A DNA stretch of 64,000 nucleotides from Thalassolituus hydrocarboniclasticus (GTDB lineage: Bacteria > Pseudomonadota > Gammaproteobacteria > Pseudomonadales > Oceanobacteraceae): assembly GCF_025345565.1 (NCBI RefSeq), contig NZ_CP054475.1, positions 3,451,129 to 3,515,128 on the forward strand, in the 5' to 3' direction. Position numbers and translations under genes: made by a program. Shown piece after piece: positions 26,763 to 36,420 of this stretch. The notes under the pieces were generated by a model that was not told the origin of the DNA, did no database searches, and saw nothing but the letters and a program-made list of their open reading frames with translations. Every line of letters starts with the position of its first letter. Positions within the stretch are counted from its first letter, which is position 1.

Positions 26763-29700
26763 ATGTTATCCGCATTATTACAGGGCGTATTAAAACAGCG
26801 CATTCTGATTATTGTTATCAGCGTTGCGGTTTTTCTGGCCGGGCTAAATACCTTTCAGAATCTGCGTATTGATGCCTACCCGGAGATTTCTCCGACTCAG
26901 GTAAAAATTATTATTAAAGCACCGGGCCTGGCACCGGAAGAACTTGAAACCCGCGTCACACGGAAAATCGAAGTCGAACTTCTGGGTATTCCCAACCAGA
27001 GTATTCTGCGCTCGGTGGTAAAATACGGCATCACCGATATTACCGTCGACTTTACCGGTGGCACCGATATTTATTGGGCCAGACAACAGGTTGCCGAGCG
27101 TCTGGCGGCAATATGGCCGGATTTACCTCAGGGTATCAGCGGTGGCATTGCCGCCATGAGTACGCCACTGGGCGAATTATTTATGTTTACTCTGGACGGC
27201 CCGTTATCGCTGGAAGAAAAACGCCGTATCCTCGACTGGCAAATCCGTCCTTTACTGCGCACGGTGCCGGGCGTGGCCGATATTAATGCCCTCGGCGGCC
27301 GGGTCGAAGCTTATCAGGTGGCACCGGATACACTGGCTCTGGCGCGCGCCGGAATGACATTGCAGGACCTGCACAGTTTTCTGCAAAGCAATAACCGTAA
27401 CGACGGCGCCGGACGCATCGACAGCGGTGAAGAATCCATTATCGTTTCCAGTGGTGGCCGTATTCAGAGCCTGCAGGATCTGGAAAACCGCATAATCCGC
27501 TGGCATAACGGCAGCGCTGTTCGTCTTGGTGATGTCGCCACGGTTTCGCTGTCATCCATGACCCGTTATGGCGCGGTTACCGAAGACGGAAAGGGTGAAA
27601 CAGTGCAGGCCTTAGTCGTCGCACTGAAAAACGCTGACGCCCAGAAAGTAATCAGCGGTGTCCGTGAAGCCCTCGACACACTGCGCCCCAGTCTGCCAGC
27701 AGAACTCAGCATTAATGTGTTTTACGACCGCAGCAACTTAATTGAACGCGCCGTTAATACCGTATCTGAAGCCTTATGGATTGCCGTTGCTCTGGTAATT
27801 ATTCTGCTCGGTTTATTTATTGGTAACGTGCGGGTCGCCATGGTGGTGGCGGTTAATCTGCCGATGTCTGCCCTGATGACCTTTATTATCATGGATTACT
27901 TCGGCATGAGCGCTAACCTGATGAGTCTGGGCGGCCTGGCGATTGCCATTGGTATGCTGGTCGACGGTGCTGTTGTCGTGGTTGAAAATACGGTCACGCA
28001 ATTGCAGCAGGGCTCGCGCTCGCTGCCGCGTATGCATGTTATTTTCCGCGCTATTAAAGAGGTGATGGTGCCCATTATTTCCGGCACCCTGATTATTCTT
28101 CTGGTCTTTTCGCCATTGGTGACCCTGCAGGGGCTGGAAGGTAAATTATTCGCGCCGGTAGCGATGACCATTATGTTTGCCATGGCCAGCAGTCTGCTGG
28201 TGTCGCTGACACTGATCCCGGTGTTATGCACCCTTGCCATCAACGAGAAAAAGGTCAGCACCCCAGGCTGGATCGTGCATCTGCAAAACCGTTATGAATC
28301 CAGCCTGTCGGCGGCCTTACAGAATCCCAAACCTATTATGCTGGGACTGGCGGTTGCCATTGTACTGGCCATACTGGCGTTCCTGCAGACAGGTAAAGCC
28401 TTTATGCCGGAAATGGATGAAGGCGATTTAATTGTGCAGCTGGAAAAAACACCCACCATTAACTTACAGGCATCCGCCGCCATCGACCTGAAAGCTCAGA
28501 GCGCCATGCTGGCAGCGGTCAGCGATATCGAGCGGATTATTGCCCGCAGTGGTTCCGACGATCTGGGTATGGACCCGATGGGCTTAAACGAAACCGATAT
28601 GTTCCTGCAGCTGAAACCACGTGATCAGTGGCAGGCAGAAAATAAAGACGCCATTAAAGACCAGATCCGCACCGTGATGGAACAGTTTCCCGGTGTCGAT
28701 TACGGCTTTACCCAACCCATTGATATGCGCGTATCAGAAATGATTTCCGGTTCCCGTGGTGACGTTGCCATTAAAGTATTTGGCAGCGATCTGGCCGAAC
28801 TGCAGCGTCTGGCCGACCAGATCGGTAATGAAATGAAAACGCTGACCGGCGTCAGCGAGGTGATGGTTTCACAGGCCGATGGTATGCACTATCTGCAGCT
28901 GGAAAATAATTACCCGCGCATTGCTCATTTTGGCTTTAACGTTGAAGACGTACAGCAAACCCTGCGCAGCTATCTGGAAGGTATTAACAGCGGCGACGTG
29001 GTCTTCAGCGACCGCCAGGTTCCGTTACTGCTGCGCCAGCCAACCCGGCTGCAGGTTGAGCAGTTACTGAATGAGCTGACCATGGCCAACGCCGATGGTC
29101 AGGCCGTCCCCTTATCGGCACTGGTCAGCGCACGTGAAGTTCAGGGGCCGGTATTAATTAAACGCGAGCAGGGTCAGCGATTTGCACTGGTTAACGTCAA
29201 TGTCAGCGGCGTGGCCCTGAGTGATTTTGTTGCCAGCGCACAGCAGCGGGTTGCGGAAAACATCAGGCTGCCGGCAGGTTATGTGTTGTCCTGGGGTGGC
29301 GAATTTGAGAATCAGCAACGGGCCAATGCCCGCCTCGGGTTAATGGTACCGGTCGCCATTGCGCTGGTATTACTGGTGTTATTCACTACCTTTGGCCGGC
29401 TGGATGAAGCGCTGCTGATTCTCGCCAATATTCCTTTCGCATTAATCGGCGGCATTATTGCCCTGTGGCTAAGCGGTGAATATTTATCGGTACCGGCATC
29501 GGTTGGCTTTATTGCCCTGCTGGGTGTAGCCGTGATGAATGGCGTAGTGCTGGTTGATCAGTTCCGCCATTTACTGAACCTTGGGCAACAGGGATTACAG
29601 GTAGTAAGGGATGGTGCGGTGCGCCGCCTGCGCCCGGTATTAATGACCGCAACAACAGGTGCCGTTGGTCTGCTGCCATTATTATTCGCTACCGGCCCCG

Positions 29701-29819
29701 GCAGTGAAATTCAGAAGCCGCTGGCCATTGTGGTGATCGGTGGTTTATTTACCTCAACCCTGCTGACCCTCTATGTGCTGCCGGTGTTATACCGCCGCTT
29801 TATTCTGGAGCAGAAATAA
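26763..29819 (+). CDS. CzcA/CusA-family heavy-metal RND pump, second system
   Basis: A 1018-residue RND antiporter, paralogous to the upstream pump. The N-terminal LRIDAYPEISPTQVKIIIKA and WARQQVAERL are HME-RND patterns. Its helix 4 motif (about residues 392-408) is AIGMLVDGAVVVVEN, again with Ala at the first acidic position of the DFG-type motif. Repeated RND blocks appear in the second half (FENQQRANARLGLMVP). The ATG follows the adaptor stop immediately, so translation is probably coupled. Confidence 0.9.
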   Translation: MLSALLQGVLKQRILIIVISVAVFLAGLNTFQNLRIDAYPEISPTQVKIIIKAPGLAPEELETRVTRKIEVELLGIPNQSILRSVVKYGITDITVDFTGGTDIYWARQQVAERLAAIWPDLPQGISGGIAAMSTPLGELFMFTLDGPLSLEEKRRILDWQIRPLLRTVPGVADINALGGRVEAYQVAPDTLALARAGMTLQDLHSFLQSNNRNDGAGRIDSGEESIIVSSGGRIQSLQDLENRIIRWHNGSAVRLGDVATVSLSSMTRYGAVTEDGKGETVQALVVALKNADAQKVISGVREALDTLRPSLPAELSINVFYDRSNLIERAVNTVSEALWIAVALVIILLGLFIGNVRVAMVVAVNLPMSALMTFIIMDYFGMSANLMSLGGLAIAIGMLVDGAVVVVENTVTQLQQGSRSLPRMHVIFRAIKEVMVPIISGTLIILLVFSPLVTLQGLEGKLFAPVAMTIMFAMASSLLVSLTLIPVLCTLAINEKKVSTPGWIVHLQNRYESSLSAALQNPKPIMLGLAVAIVLAILAFLQTGKAFMPEMDEGDLIVQLEKTPTINLQASAAIDLKAQSAMLAAVSDIERIIARSGSDDLGMDPMGLNETDMFLQLKPRDQWQAENKDAIKDQIRTVMEQFPGVDYGFTQPIDMRVSEMISGSRGDVAIKVFGSDLAELQRLADQIGNEMKTLTGVSEVMVSQADGMHYLQLENNYPRIAHFGFNVEDVQQTLRSYLEGINSGDVVFSDRQVPLLLRQPTRLQVEQLLNELTMANADGQAVPLSALVSAREVQGPVLIKREQGQRFALVNVNVSGVALSDFVASAQQRVAENIRLPAGYVLSWGGEFENQQRANARLGLMVPVAIALVLLVLFTTFGRLDEALLILANIPFALIGGIIALWLSGEYLSVPASVGFIALLGVAVMNGVVLVDQFRHLLNLGQQGLQVVRDGAVRRLRPVLMTATTGAVGLLPLLFATGPGSEIQKPLAIVVIGGLFTSTLLTLYVLPVLYRRFILEQK

Positions 29820-29820
29820 G

Positions 29821-30141
29821 ATGACTGATGTATTGCTGACCCTTTCTACCCGGCCACAGCAGGCAGAAGCGATTGCTGACTGGTTACTGGAACAGAACCT
29901 GCCTGGCTTTACCTCGTGGCAGGCTTTTGGTCACAGTAACCGCAACGAACAGTTAAGCCTGAGCGAACAGATACAGGGAAAACAGAAACGTACAGTAATC
30001 AGCCTGCACCTGCCGCCGCAACGGGCAGATGCTCTGCTGCAGCAGCTGGCTGCTGCTTTTCCACAGTACGATATTCATTACTGGCTGCAGCCACTGCTTG
30101 CCTGCGGTGCATTAAATCCGTATCTCAGTACGGCAGAGTAA
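29821..30141 (+). CDS. DUF3240 family protein
   Basis: A 106-residue soluble protein matching the DUF3240 family in length and context: these small proteins commonly end CusA/CzcA operons and have a PII-like ferredoxin fold. It starts one base after the pump stop. Its last 17 bases overlap the 3' end of the convergent histidine-kinase gene. A metal-sensing or pump-modulating role is inference from position only. Confidence 0.72.
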   Translation: MTDVLLTLSTRPQQAEAIADWLLEQNLPGFTSWQAFGHSNRNEQLSLSEQIQGKQKRTVISLHLPPQRADALLQQLAAAFPQYDIHYWLQPLLACGALNPYLSTAE

Positions 30142-31468
30142 CCGTTACCTGCAAACCTCCGCGGCCGTTATTTAACGGCCGGTTTTTGAGCTGCAGCCTG
30201 CCCTGATACTGCGCCACGATATCGCTGACAATGGCCAGTCCCAAACCATAGCCTTTAACCGTTTCGTCCAGTCTTTCGCCCGGATTAATCAGTCCGGGAA
30301 TTTTTTCTTCTGCAATTCCCGGCCCGTCATCACAGATACAGACCCGCAGCTGTCCCTCAGCCACACGGATATCCACGTCGACAGCTGACTGCGCCCATTT
30401 GCAGGCGTTATCCAGTAAATTACCGAAGAGTTCGATGATATCTTCACGGTCCCCGGGATAACGGATTGCGGCTGCCATATGACACTGCAACTGAATATGC
30501 GGATACAGTTTTTTCAGGGTCAGCAGCAACTGATCAAACATTTCATTCAGCTCAATTTTCGGTGCCCGGCTCATCAGTCCGGCAATACGTGCGCGCTTCA
30601 TTTCGTTATCAATCTGTTGCCCCATGCGCTCGACCAGTTCCCGCGCCTCAGTCAGATTCTGCTGCTCAGCACCGCCGTTCTGTTCCTGCATATCGCTCAG
30701 GCGGTTAGCCAGAATAGCCAGCGGGGTTTTTAACGAATGGGATAAATTGCCCGATGCCAGACGGGCCCGGTTAAGCCGTTCACGGGTGCGCTCACCCAGT
30801 GCATTAATTTCATTCACCAGTCCGGTCAGCTCCTGCATAGCCGGGCGCGGCAGTTGCTCAATATCCTGTTGTGCCAGTTGTTTAAGCTGGGAACTGATCT
30901 GACTGAAAGGCTGCAGCGTACGCATCAGCAAGCGCCGCTGCCACAGAAAAAGCCCGGTCAGTAACAATGAAAATAAACCGGCAAGCCAGAAAAACGCATG
31001 CAGAAAAGCATTAATAATGGGCTGAAAATCCTCGCCCACCTGTACATGCAGGTGGCGATCACCCTGTTTCAGGGTCTGACTCAGAACATATAAATACTGG
31101 CCCTGCTCAAACGGCTGCCAGTGCCATTGCGGCTCGCCTTCTTTCACATCGTGAATATGTTCATCGCGCAGCCTGATGCCCTGCAGCGAAACCGACAGCA
31201 GTAAATCATCGTCACTGTTGATCTGAAAATAATGACCGGAAAAGGGCTGATTAAAGACCGGAGTTAAATGCTCATGCTCGATTTCGGGTATCGGGCCGGT
31301 CCAGCTCAGTTCATTCAGCAATAAATCACGGTCATGTTCGAGGCGGCTTTTAAAGTAATCCTGTGCGGCAATATTCAGTGCAATACCGGCGGCCAGCAAC
31401 ATAAACAACAGCACCAGCATCTGACCGCTGACCATATAGCGCAACAGACGCGCCGACAGAGACCACAT
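30125..31468 (-). CDS. Two-component sensor histidine kinase
   Basis: A 447-residue membrane kinase of the PhoQ/QseC architecture. Helix 1 spans residues about 10-32 and helix 2 about 165-190, enclosing a periplasmic domain. The phosphoacceptor is the His of NLSHSLKTPLA. ATP-binding boxes follow: NLLDNACKWA (N box), CDDGPGIAEE (G1) and GYGLGLAIV (G2). Its ATG overlaps the regulator stop as TGATG, showing tight coupling. It is convergent with the second efflux operon, so a metal signal is plausible but not shown. Confidence 0.9.
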   Translation of the reverse strand: MWSLSARLLRYMVSGQMLVLLFMLLAAGIALNIAAQDYFKSRLEHDRDLLLNELSWTGPIPEIEHEHLTPVFNQPFSGHYFQINSDDDLLLSVSLQGIRLRDEHIHDVKEGEPQWHWQPFEQGQYLYVLSQTLKQGDRHLHVQVGEDFQPIINAFLHAFFWLAGLFSLLLTGLFLWQRRLLMRTLQPFSQISSQLKQLAQQDIEQLPRPAMQELTGLVNEINALGERTRERLNRARLASGNLSHSLKTPLAILANRLSDMQEQNGGAEQQNLTEARELVERMGQQIDNEMKRARIAGLMSRAPKIELNEMFDQLLLTLKKLYPHIQLQCHMAAAIRYPGDREDIIELFGNLLDNACKWAQSAVDVDIRVAEGQLRVCICDDGPGIAEEKIPGLINPGERLDETVKGYGLGLAIVSDIVAQYQGRLQLKNRPLNNGRGGLQVTVTLPY

Positions 31469-32148
31469 CAGTTATCCCCCTGCTGTAATACATAACCCTG
31501 ACCACGCAGGGTGCGGATACGCTGCTCGCCGATTTTACGCCGCAGACGGCGGATATAAACCTCCACCAGATTGTCATCTTTTTCTTCCTGCCAGCCATAG
31601 TGACTGTCGAGCAACTGCTGTTTGGAAACCGGTTTTCCGGCTTTTTGCATTAACAGGCGCAGCATACTGAACTCGGTGGCGGTCAGCTCCTGCTCCTGCC
31701 GCTGCTCGTTCAGCATAACTTTTTGCCGCTCTTCATCCAGTGTCAGCCCATAAACGGTTAAGCGTAACTGGCCATCCTGCTGCAGACGGCGGCGCATGGC
31801 TTCCAGGCGCGCCAGCAGCTCTTCTTTGCGGAAGGGTTTACCCAGATAATCATCGGCACCGGCATTCAGGCCATCGACCCGCTCCTGCCAGCTGTTGCGC
31901 GCAGTCAGAATTAATACCGGCATCAGAATGCCCTGTGCACGCCAGTGCTGCAAAACCTGCAACCCCGGCGCACCCGGCAGGCCGAGATCCAGCACGGCCA
32001 GATCAAAGCGGCCGTTATGTACATCCGGATGGCTCATCGCCCAGTCGCCACGGTCAATGGCTTCAACCTGATAACCGGCCTGGGTTAAATAAAAAGCCAC
32101 ATCGCGGCTTAATTGCGGATCATCTTCTACCAGTAAAACCTGTGTCAT
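31468..32148 (-). CDS. OmpR/PhoP-family response regulator
   Basis: A 226-residue regulator. The receiver domain spans residues 1-115 with acidic pocket E8-D9-D10, phosphoacceptor D54 (VLDLGLPG) and K in GKPF. The C-terminal winged helix includes TATEFSMLRLLMQKAGKPVS and ending YIRRLRRKIG, RTLRGQGYVL. It is transcribed ahead of, and overlaps, the kinase gene. Likely targets are the adjacent RND operons, by position. Confidence 0.92.
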   Translation of the reverse strand: MTQVLLVEDDPQLSRDVAFYLTQAGYQVEAIDRGDWAMSHPDVHNGRFDLAVLDLGLPGAPGLQVLQHWRAQGILMPVLILTARNSWQERVDGLNAGADDYLGKPFRKEELLARLEAMRRRLQQDGQLRLTVYGLTLDEERQKVMLNEQRQEQELTATEFSMLRLLMQKAGKPVSKQQLLDSHYGWQEEKDDNLVEVYIRRLRRKIGEQRIRTLRGQGYVLQQGDN

Positions 32149-32206
32149 ATGAGCGCCATCTGTTTGTAATGCAAGCCTGCCGTCATTCTTTTATCCACGG
32201 CCACGT

Positions 32207-33682
32207 TTATTTTCTGCCATAAACGTCCTGCAGCCGTTCGATATCATCTTCTGCAAGATAATCTCCGGACTGAACTTCGATCATTTCCAGAAGAATATCG
32301 CCGTTATTTTCCAGCGAGTGAATATCGCCCAGCGCAATAAATGTCGATTCGTTAGCGTGCAGAACTTCGCTTGTGCGCACACCCGCACGCTCGCGGATAA
32401 CCGTTGCTTCACCGCGCACCACTACCCAGTGCTCGGCGCGAAAACGGTGACGCTGCAGCGATAAACGCCCACCGCTTTTTACCCGCAGACGCTTGATTTT
32501 ATACCCGTCGCCCGGATGCAGAACTTCATAACTGCCCCAGGGGCGATATACCAGTCGTGGTTCTGTTTTACCCGCGTTGGCGGCAAGTGCCAGTGACCCC
32601 ACCTGTTGTGCCTGATCTTTATGCGCAATCAGCAGGGCATCGGCGGTATCCACCACTAATAAATCCTGTACACCCAATAACGCAATATCGCGCCCGCTGC
32701 TGCTGTGCAGATAATTATTGTGGCTGTGTTGAAAACGTCCGTGAGCGGCTGCGCTGTTGTGCACAATATTTCCCTGTGCATCGGCCTCCCCCAGTTCGCT
32801 GAGCGCCTGCCAGTTACCAATATCATTCCAGCCGCTGTTAACCAGTGGTGCCGCAACCACCGCCTGCGCAATCGCACTGAGCGGTTCAAGCAGGGCAATA
32901 TCCACGGGTAAATGCGGGCATTGTTGCAAAGGTCCGGTGGCCGGACGGATAAAATCAAGATCCTGCTGCGCCTGTGCCATCGCTTCCTGCGTTGCAGCAA
33001 ACAGCGCTGGCTGATATTCGCTCAGGCGCTGTAAAAAAGCCTGAACCTGCCAGAAAAAAATACCGCTGTTCCATAACCAGCCAGCCTGTTGCCGGGTATT
33101 AGCCGCCAGCCATTGTGCAGCGGTGTGCACATCGGGTTTTTCGCGGAATTCCACAACCTGCCCGCTCGCATCTTTACGTAAATAGCCAAACCCCGTTGCG
33201 GCATAGTCAGGCTCAATACCAAAAATACCGGCGGCGCCCTGGCTGACCTGTGCCTGCAACGACACAATCGCCTGTGCCAATACCGCGTTATTGCTCAGCG
33301 TCTGATCGGCGGGCATCGCCAGCATCAGCGTCTGTTCACGATGTTCCGCGGGCTTCTGTGAATTATGCGCCAGATGCTGCGCCGCCAGCGCCAGAGCCTG
33401 GGCGGTATTGCGCCCCTCGTCTTCCAGCACAATCTGCGCACGGATATTCAGCGCCCGGCATTGTTCGGCGGCGAGAAAACGCTGCGCCTCATGGCAGACA
33501 ATAACAGGCTCCACCGCTGGCTGGCCGAGCCGCTGCAACAGATCCTGCGCGCGCAGCAGGGTTTGCTGCAGCAGCGACCGTTCAGGATCGAGCAGCGGCA
33601 GAAACTGCTTGGGGCAATCACGGGTAGACAGCGGCCACAGCCGTGTACCTGTACCACCGGCAAGAATGACAGGAATGATCAT
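32207..33682 (-). CDS. manC: Mannose-1-phosphate guanylyltransferase / mannose-6-phosphate isomerase
   Basis: A 491-residue bifunctional enzyme making GDP-mannose for exopolysaccharide or O-antigen. The nucleotidyltransferase domain begins with GGTGTRLWPLSTRDCPKQF; the C-terminal cupin-type isomerase domain contains WGSYEVLHPGDGYKIK and LSLQRHRFRAEHWVV. I start at ATG 33682 (MIIPVILAGG), since the upstream 19 codons do not resemble the family. Also called AlgA/CpsB/WbpW in other systems. No other polysaccharide genes are adjacent, so its pathway is unclear. It ends 58 bases upstream of the regulator start. Confidence 0.9.
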   Translation of the reverse strand: MIIPVILAGGTGTRLWPLSTRDCPKQFLPLLDPERSLLQQTLLRAQDLLQRLGQPAVEPVIVCHEAQRFLAAEQCRALNIRAQIVLEDEGRNTAQALALAAQHLAHNSQKPAEHREQTLMLAMPADQTLSNNAVLAQAIVSLQAQVSQGAAGIFGIEPDYAATGFGYLRKDASGQVVEFREKPDVHTAAQWLAANTRQQAGWLWNSGIFFWQVQAFLQRLSEYQPALFAATQEAMAQAQQDLDFIRPATGPLQQCPHLPVDIALLEPLSAIAQAVVAAPLVNSGWNDIGNWQALSELGEADAQGNIVHNSAAAHGRFQHSHNNYLHSSSGRDIALLGVQDLLVVDTADALLIAHKDQAQQVGSLALAANAGKTEPRLVYRPWGSYEVLHPGDGYKIKRLRVKSGGRLSLQRHRFRAEHWVVVRGEATVIRERAGVRTSEVLHANESTFIALGDIHSLENNGDILLEMIEVQSGDYLAEDDIERLQDVYGRK

Positions 33683-33817
33683 AGCGGGATTGAGGTCATC
33701 GTCTTTTGCATTCTGAAGCCGGCATTGTATGCTGCGCACCCGGTCTTTACGACCCGGACAGCAGGAACGGCCTGTCGGCTCCTGCTATTCCTTTTATTAC
33801 CGGTTCCGCTTTCTGTC

Positions 33818-34486
33818 ATGCTGATTCAGCCACGCCTGCTTCGTTTAGGTAAAAACCCCAAAGGCCGCGACTTTGTTGTCGGCGACCTGCACGGTTGTGT
33901 GCCTGCGCTGCACGCCCAGCTGCAACGTATGGGTTTTGATAAAAATCACGACCGCCTGATTTGCACCGGCGATCTGGTCGACCGCGGGCCGCAATCTCCC
34001 GAAGCGCTGGCACTGCTCGATGAGCCCTGGTTTTTTGCGGTTATTGGCAACCATGAGCAACTGCTGTACGAAGCCTTCCGCGAAGATAATGCCACCTCAC
34101 GCGAGCTGATTTTACAGCACGGTGGTGACTGGATTCTGCAACACGATAAAAGCCTGTGGGACGACTGGTTCCGCCGTATAGAACAACTGCCGCTGGCGAT
34201 TGAATTAATCAACCACCACGACGAAAGCGTGGCGGTTATTCACGCCGATTTCCCCCTCGCCGACTGGCAGGATTTTGACCAGCTGGATAATCATCTGGCC
34301 GAGCGCGCCATCTGGGCACGCGAGCCGTTTAAACAGAAAACGGCTGGCAATATTGCCGGAATCGACTGGATTATTTACGGCCATAACGTAACCGAGCACG
34401 AGCTGCGTATCGGCAACCGTCTGTATATTGATTCCGGGGCGTTTTTAGCGCGCGATTTTATAATTAAAGATATTGATCAGCTCTGA
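33818..34486 (+). CDS. Metallophosphoesterase, PrpA/ApaH-like protein phosphatase
   Basis: A 222-residue phosphatase of the PPP-like bacterial group. Metal-ligand motifs appear in order: GDLHGC, GDLVDRGPQSPEAL and GNHEQLL, with later His residues in VIHADFP and YGHNVTEHE. This fits the lambda/PrpA/PrpB phosphatases rather than ApaH. The start at 33818 directly precedes the conserved domain; the frame itself extends upstream antisense to the manC gene, which I disregard. It is divergent from manC. Confidence 0.85.
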   Translation: MLIQPRLLRLGKNPKGRDFVVGDLHGCVPALHAQLQRMGFDKNHDRLICTGDLVDRGPQSPEALALLDEPWFFAVIGNHEQLLYEAFREDNATSRELILQHGGDWILQHDKSLWDDWFRRIEQLPLAIELINHHDESVAVIHADFPLADWQDFDQLDNHLAERAIWAREPFKQKTAGNIAGIDWIIYGHNVTEHELRIGNRLYIDSGAFLARDFIIKDIDQL

Positions 34487-34544
34487 TCCGCTTAAGACCA
34501 GAGCGGCTTTCAAAAAGAAGAGCGGCTTTCAAAGCAGAAGACTG

Positions 34545-35525
34545 TCAGAAAGAAGCGCCTTGCAGATAAGGCAGCCAGGCTTTGGGATAGTCTTTATCAT
34601 AAATCACCACCTCATCGCGGTGATCGCCCGTCGCAGTATTCAGCTGTAATTCAAAGGCGTGCAGTAAATGATGCTCTGCCCCCAGCTGGGCATAATCGTC
34701 TGCGCTTAAATCCTGTTGCAGGCGCTTTAAATAAAAGCGGCCATTATGGCTGTAGATTTTATCGCCGATAATCGGATAACCCAGATGTGCCAGCTGTGCG
34801 CGGATCTGATGCTTACGCCCGCTCAGCAGCTCACACTCAATCAGGCTGTAACCATTAAAGGTTTTTAATACACGGAACCGGGTGGTTGCCAGCTTCGGGC
34901 TTTTAACCGTATCGGTTTCATCCTCTGCCACCACATGCATCTGCGAACGGATAGCACTGTCGGTTTTTTCTGCCAGAAAGGTCTGACACTCATAATGCTG
35001 CCAGTCGGGAACGTCATAAACCAGCGCGTGGTAAACCTTACGCTCAATTAAGCGCTCCAGTTTTTTCTTCCACTTTTTATCGGCATGGGCATAGTTAGCC
35101 AGCAGAATAATGCCCGAGGTTTCGGCATCCAGGCGGTGCAATAAATGCGCGTCTTTATGCACTGTAGCCCGGCGGAACAGACTGATCAGGGTATTAAATA
35201 AATTACGCGTAGTACGCGATACCGGCAGCGGTGCCGGTTTATGCACGGCCGTTAACTCCTGATTTTGCCAGAGTATTTTCCAGCCCGTATCAACCGCCTC
35301 TTCCTGATGATCGGGCAACAACAGACTGATGTTATCGCCTGGCTGTAATTCAGTATCGTCGTACTCAACCACGCCATTAACACACACAGCCCCCAGCGCC
35401 TGAGCTGCCGCCACCTGATCCTCTGACCAGTGGTGATAGGCCAGCAGCACCGAGGCACGCAGGCTGATCGCCTGATGCTCGTGCCAGCACAGCTCAAAGC
35501 CTTTGTCGGGGGCGGTTTTACTCAC
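34545..35525 (-). CDS. RluA-family pseudouridine synthase
   Basis: A 326-residue RNA modification enzyme. An N-terminal S4-like region (SLRASVLLAYHHWSEDQV to ELQPGDNISLLLPD) precedes the catalytic domain. The catalytic Asp is in LLHRLDAETSGIILLA, and the C-terminal block CELLSGRKHQIRAQLAHLGYPIIGDKIY is typical. I place the start at the GTG at 35525, with GAGG 9 bases upstream. The open frame continues another 113 codons through a 55-bp tandem repeat, which is not part of the protein. Its target (rRNA or tRNA) is not evident. Confidence 0.85.
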   Translation of the reverse strand: MSKTAPDKGFELCWHEHQAISLRASVLLAYHHWSEDQVAAAQALGAVCVNGVVEYDDTELQPGDNISLLLPDHQEEAVDTGWKILWQNQELTAVHKPAPLPVSRTTRNLFNTLISLFRRATVHKDAHLLHRLDAETSGIILLANYAHADKKWKKKLERLIERKVYHALVYDVPDWQHYECQTFLAEKTDSAIRSQMHVVAEDETDTVKSPKLATTRFRVLKTFNGYSLIECELLSGRKHQIRAQLAHLGYPIIGDKIYSHNGRFYLKRLQQDLSADDYAQLGAEHHLLHAFELQLNTATGDHRDEVVIYDKDYPKAWLPYLQGASF

Positions 35526-35613
35526 CGGTGTGTCCTCGTTAATACAGGGGGTGATTAAAGCATGAAATGGTGATGGGGCGCAGTGGATGAGTAGCCGCTG
35601 CGCGGGCTGACCT

Positions 35614-35808
35614 CTCGCTCCCACGCTCTGCGTGGTAGTGCCCGCTGCTTTGCTGGCTCTGGAAACGACTCGCTCCCACGCTCTGCGTGGTAGTGCCTGC
35701 TGCTTTGCTGGTTCTGGAAACGACTCGCTCCCACGCTCTGCGTAGTAGTGCCTGCTGCTTTGCTGGTTCTGAAAACGACTCGCTCCCACGCTCTGCGTGG
35801 TAGTGTGC
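35614..35808. repeat. 55-bp tandem repeat, about 3.5 copies
   Basis: Units begin at 35614, 35669, 35724 and 35779; the last is cut short. Each starts CTCGCTCCCACGCTCTGCGT and carries a GCTGCTTTGCTGG spacer. The core CCACGCTCTGCGTGG is palindromic and is the same as the dispersed elements near 24.0 and 50.1 kb. There are no distinct spacers as in a CRISPR. Confidence 0.93.
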
Positions 35809-35829
35809 TGGAGGTGGTTGCGTTCTGAG

Positions 35830-36420
35830 TTGTAGCCAATGCGGGGCAAGCCCCTGCGCCCCATGCAAGGAGAAGTATCTCCTTCCGATCCTCTCTTGCG
35901 GCTGTCCGGTGCTGTTCAGCCAACTGCAGCGATTATGCGGCACGCAAAACAATTCGCCCCGGATCGACTATATAAAACATCTATCCAGATGCATCGCTCC
36001 GGGGCAGGGTTTTGCTCTGAAGGCCGCAGAATCACTTGGTTGACTGGCGCCGCACAAATGCCGCGTTTATTCAGACGCAACGCGGCTTTTCAAAACAAAC
36101 AAAAGCAAGAACTAAAAAGCGGCTTCGCGTCATGGTTTTTATGCGCCTGCAGGACGCCGGTGTGGATAATTCTGCGCCGGTAAGTCCCGGCATGGATGCC
36201 GGGCGAGCGAATAGGGCCATGGATGGCCCATTATTCGCGTTACCGAGACCGCAGGATTATTCAGATCGGGTAAAGTCCTGCACAGCGCGAAGCGGGCCGA
36301 TTGTGTGCTCCTGCACAATCTGCATTTCCGCCATCCATCGCGGTCAGGAGTAAGCGCCCGACCGGCGTGAGGGGCAAGCCCCCTCAAAGAGGTCATGGGG
36401 CCGGTCGGCAGCTCAAAAAG
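35830..36420. repeat. Composite hairpin-rich dispersed repeat, block 2
   Basis: Non-coding. Bases about 35840-36060 (arm R) match the reverse complement of about 45000-45235, sharing for instance GCAGGGTTTTGCTCTGAAGG. Bases about 36140-36265 (arm Q, inverted) match block 1. Nested hairpins are obvious: CCCGGCATGGATGCCGGG and GGGCCATGGATGGCCC near 36186-36232. The block ends near a further inverted repeat, CCGACCGGC with GGCCGGTCGG (about 36359-36411). Confidence 0.8.

Noticed and set aside
35614-35808. CRISPR array
   Set aside because: Units are 55-bp head-to-tail copies with no unique spacers, and no cas genes are present.
35526-35864. N-terminal extension of the pseudouridine synthase
   Set aside because: The extra 113 codons translate the 55-bp tandem repeat and do not resemble the family; GTG 35525 has a proper ribosome-binding site.
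36036-36353. Open frame through composite repeat block 2
   Set aside because: It is a translation of hairpin repeats; the related blocks do not keep the same frame.
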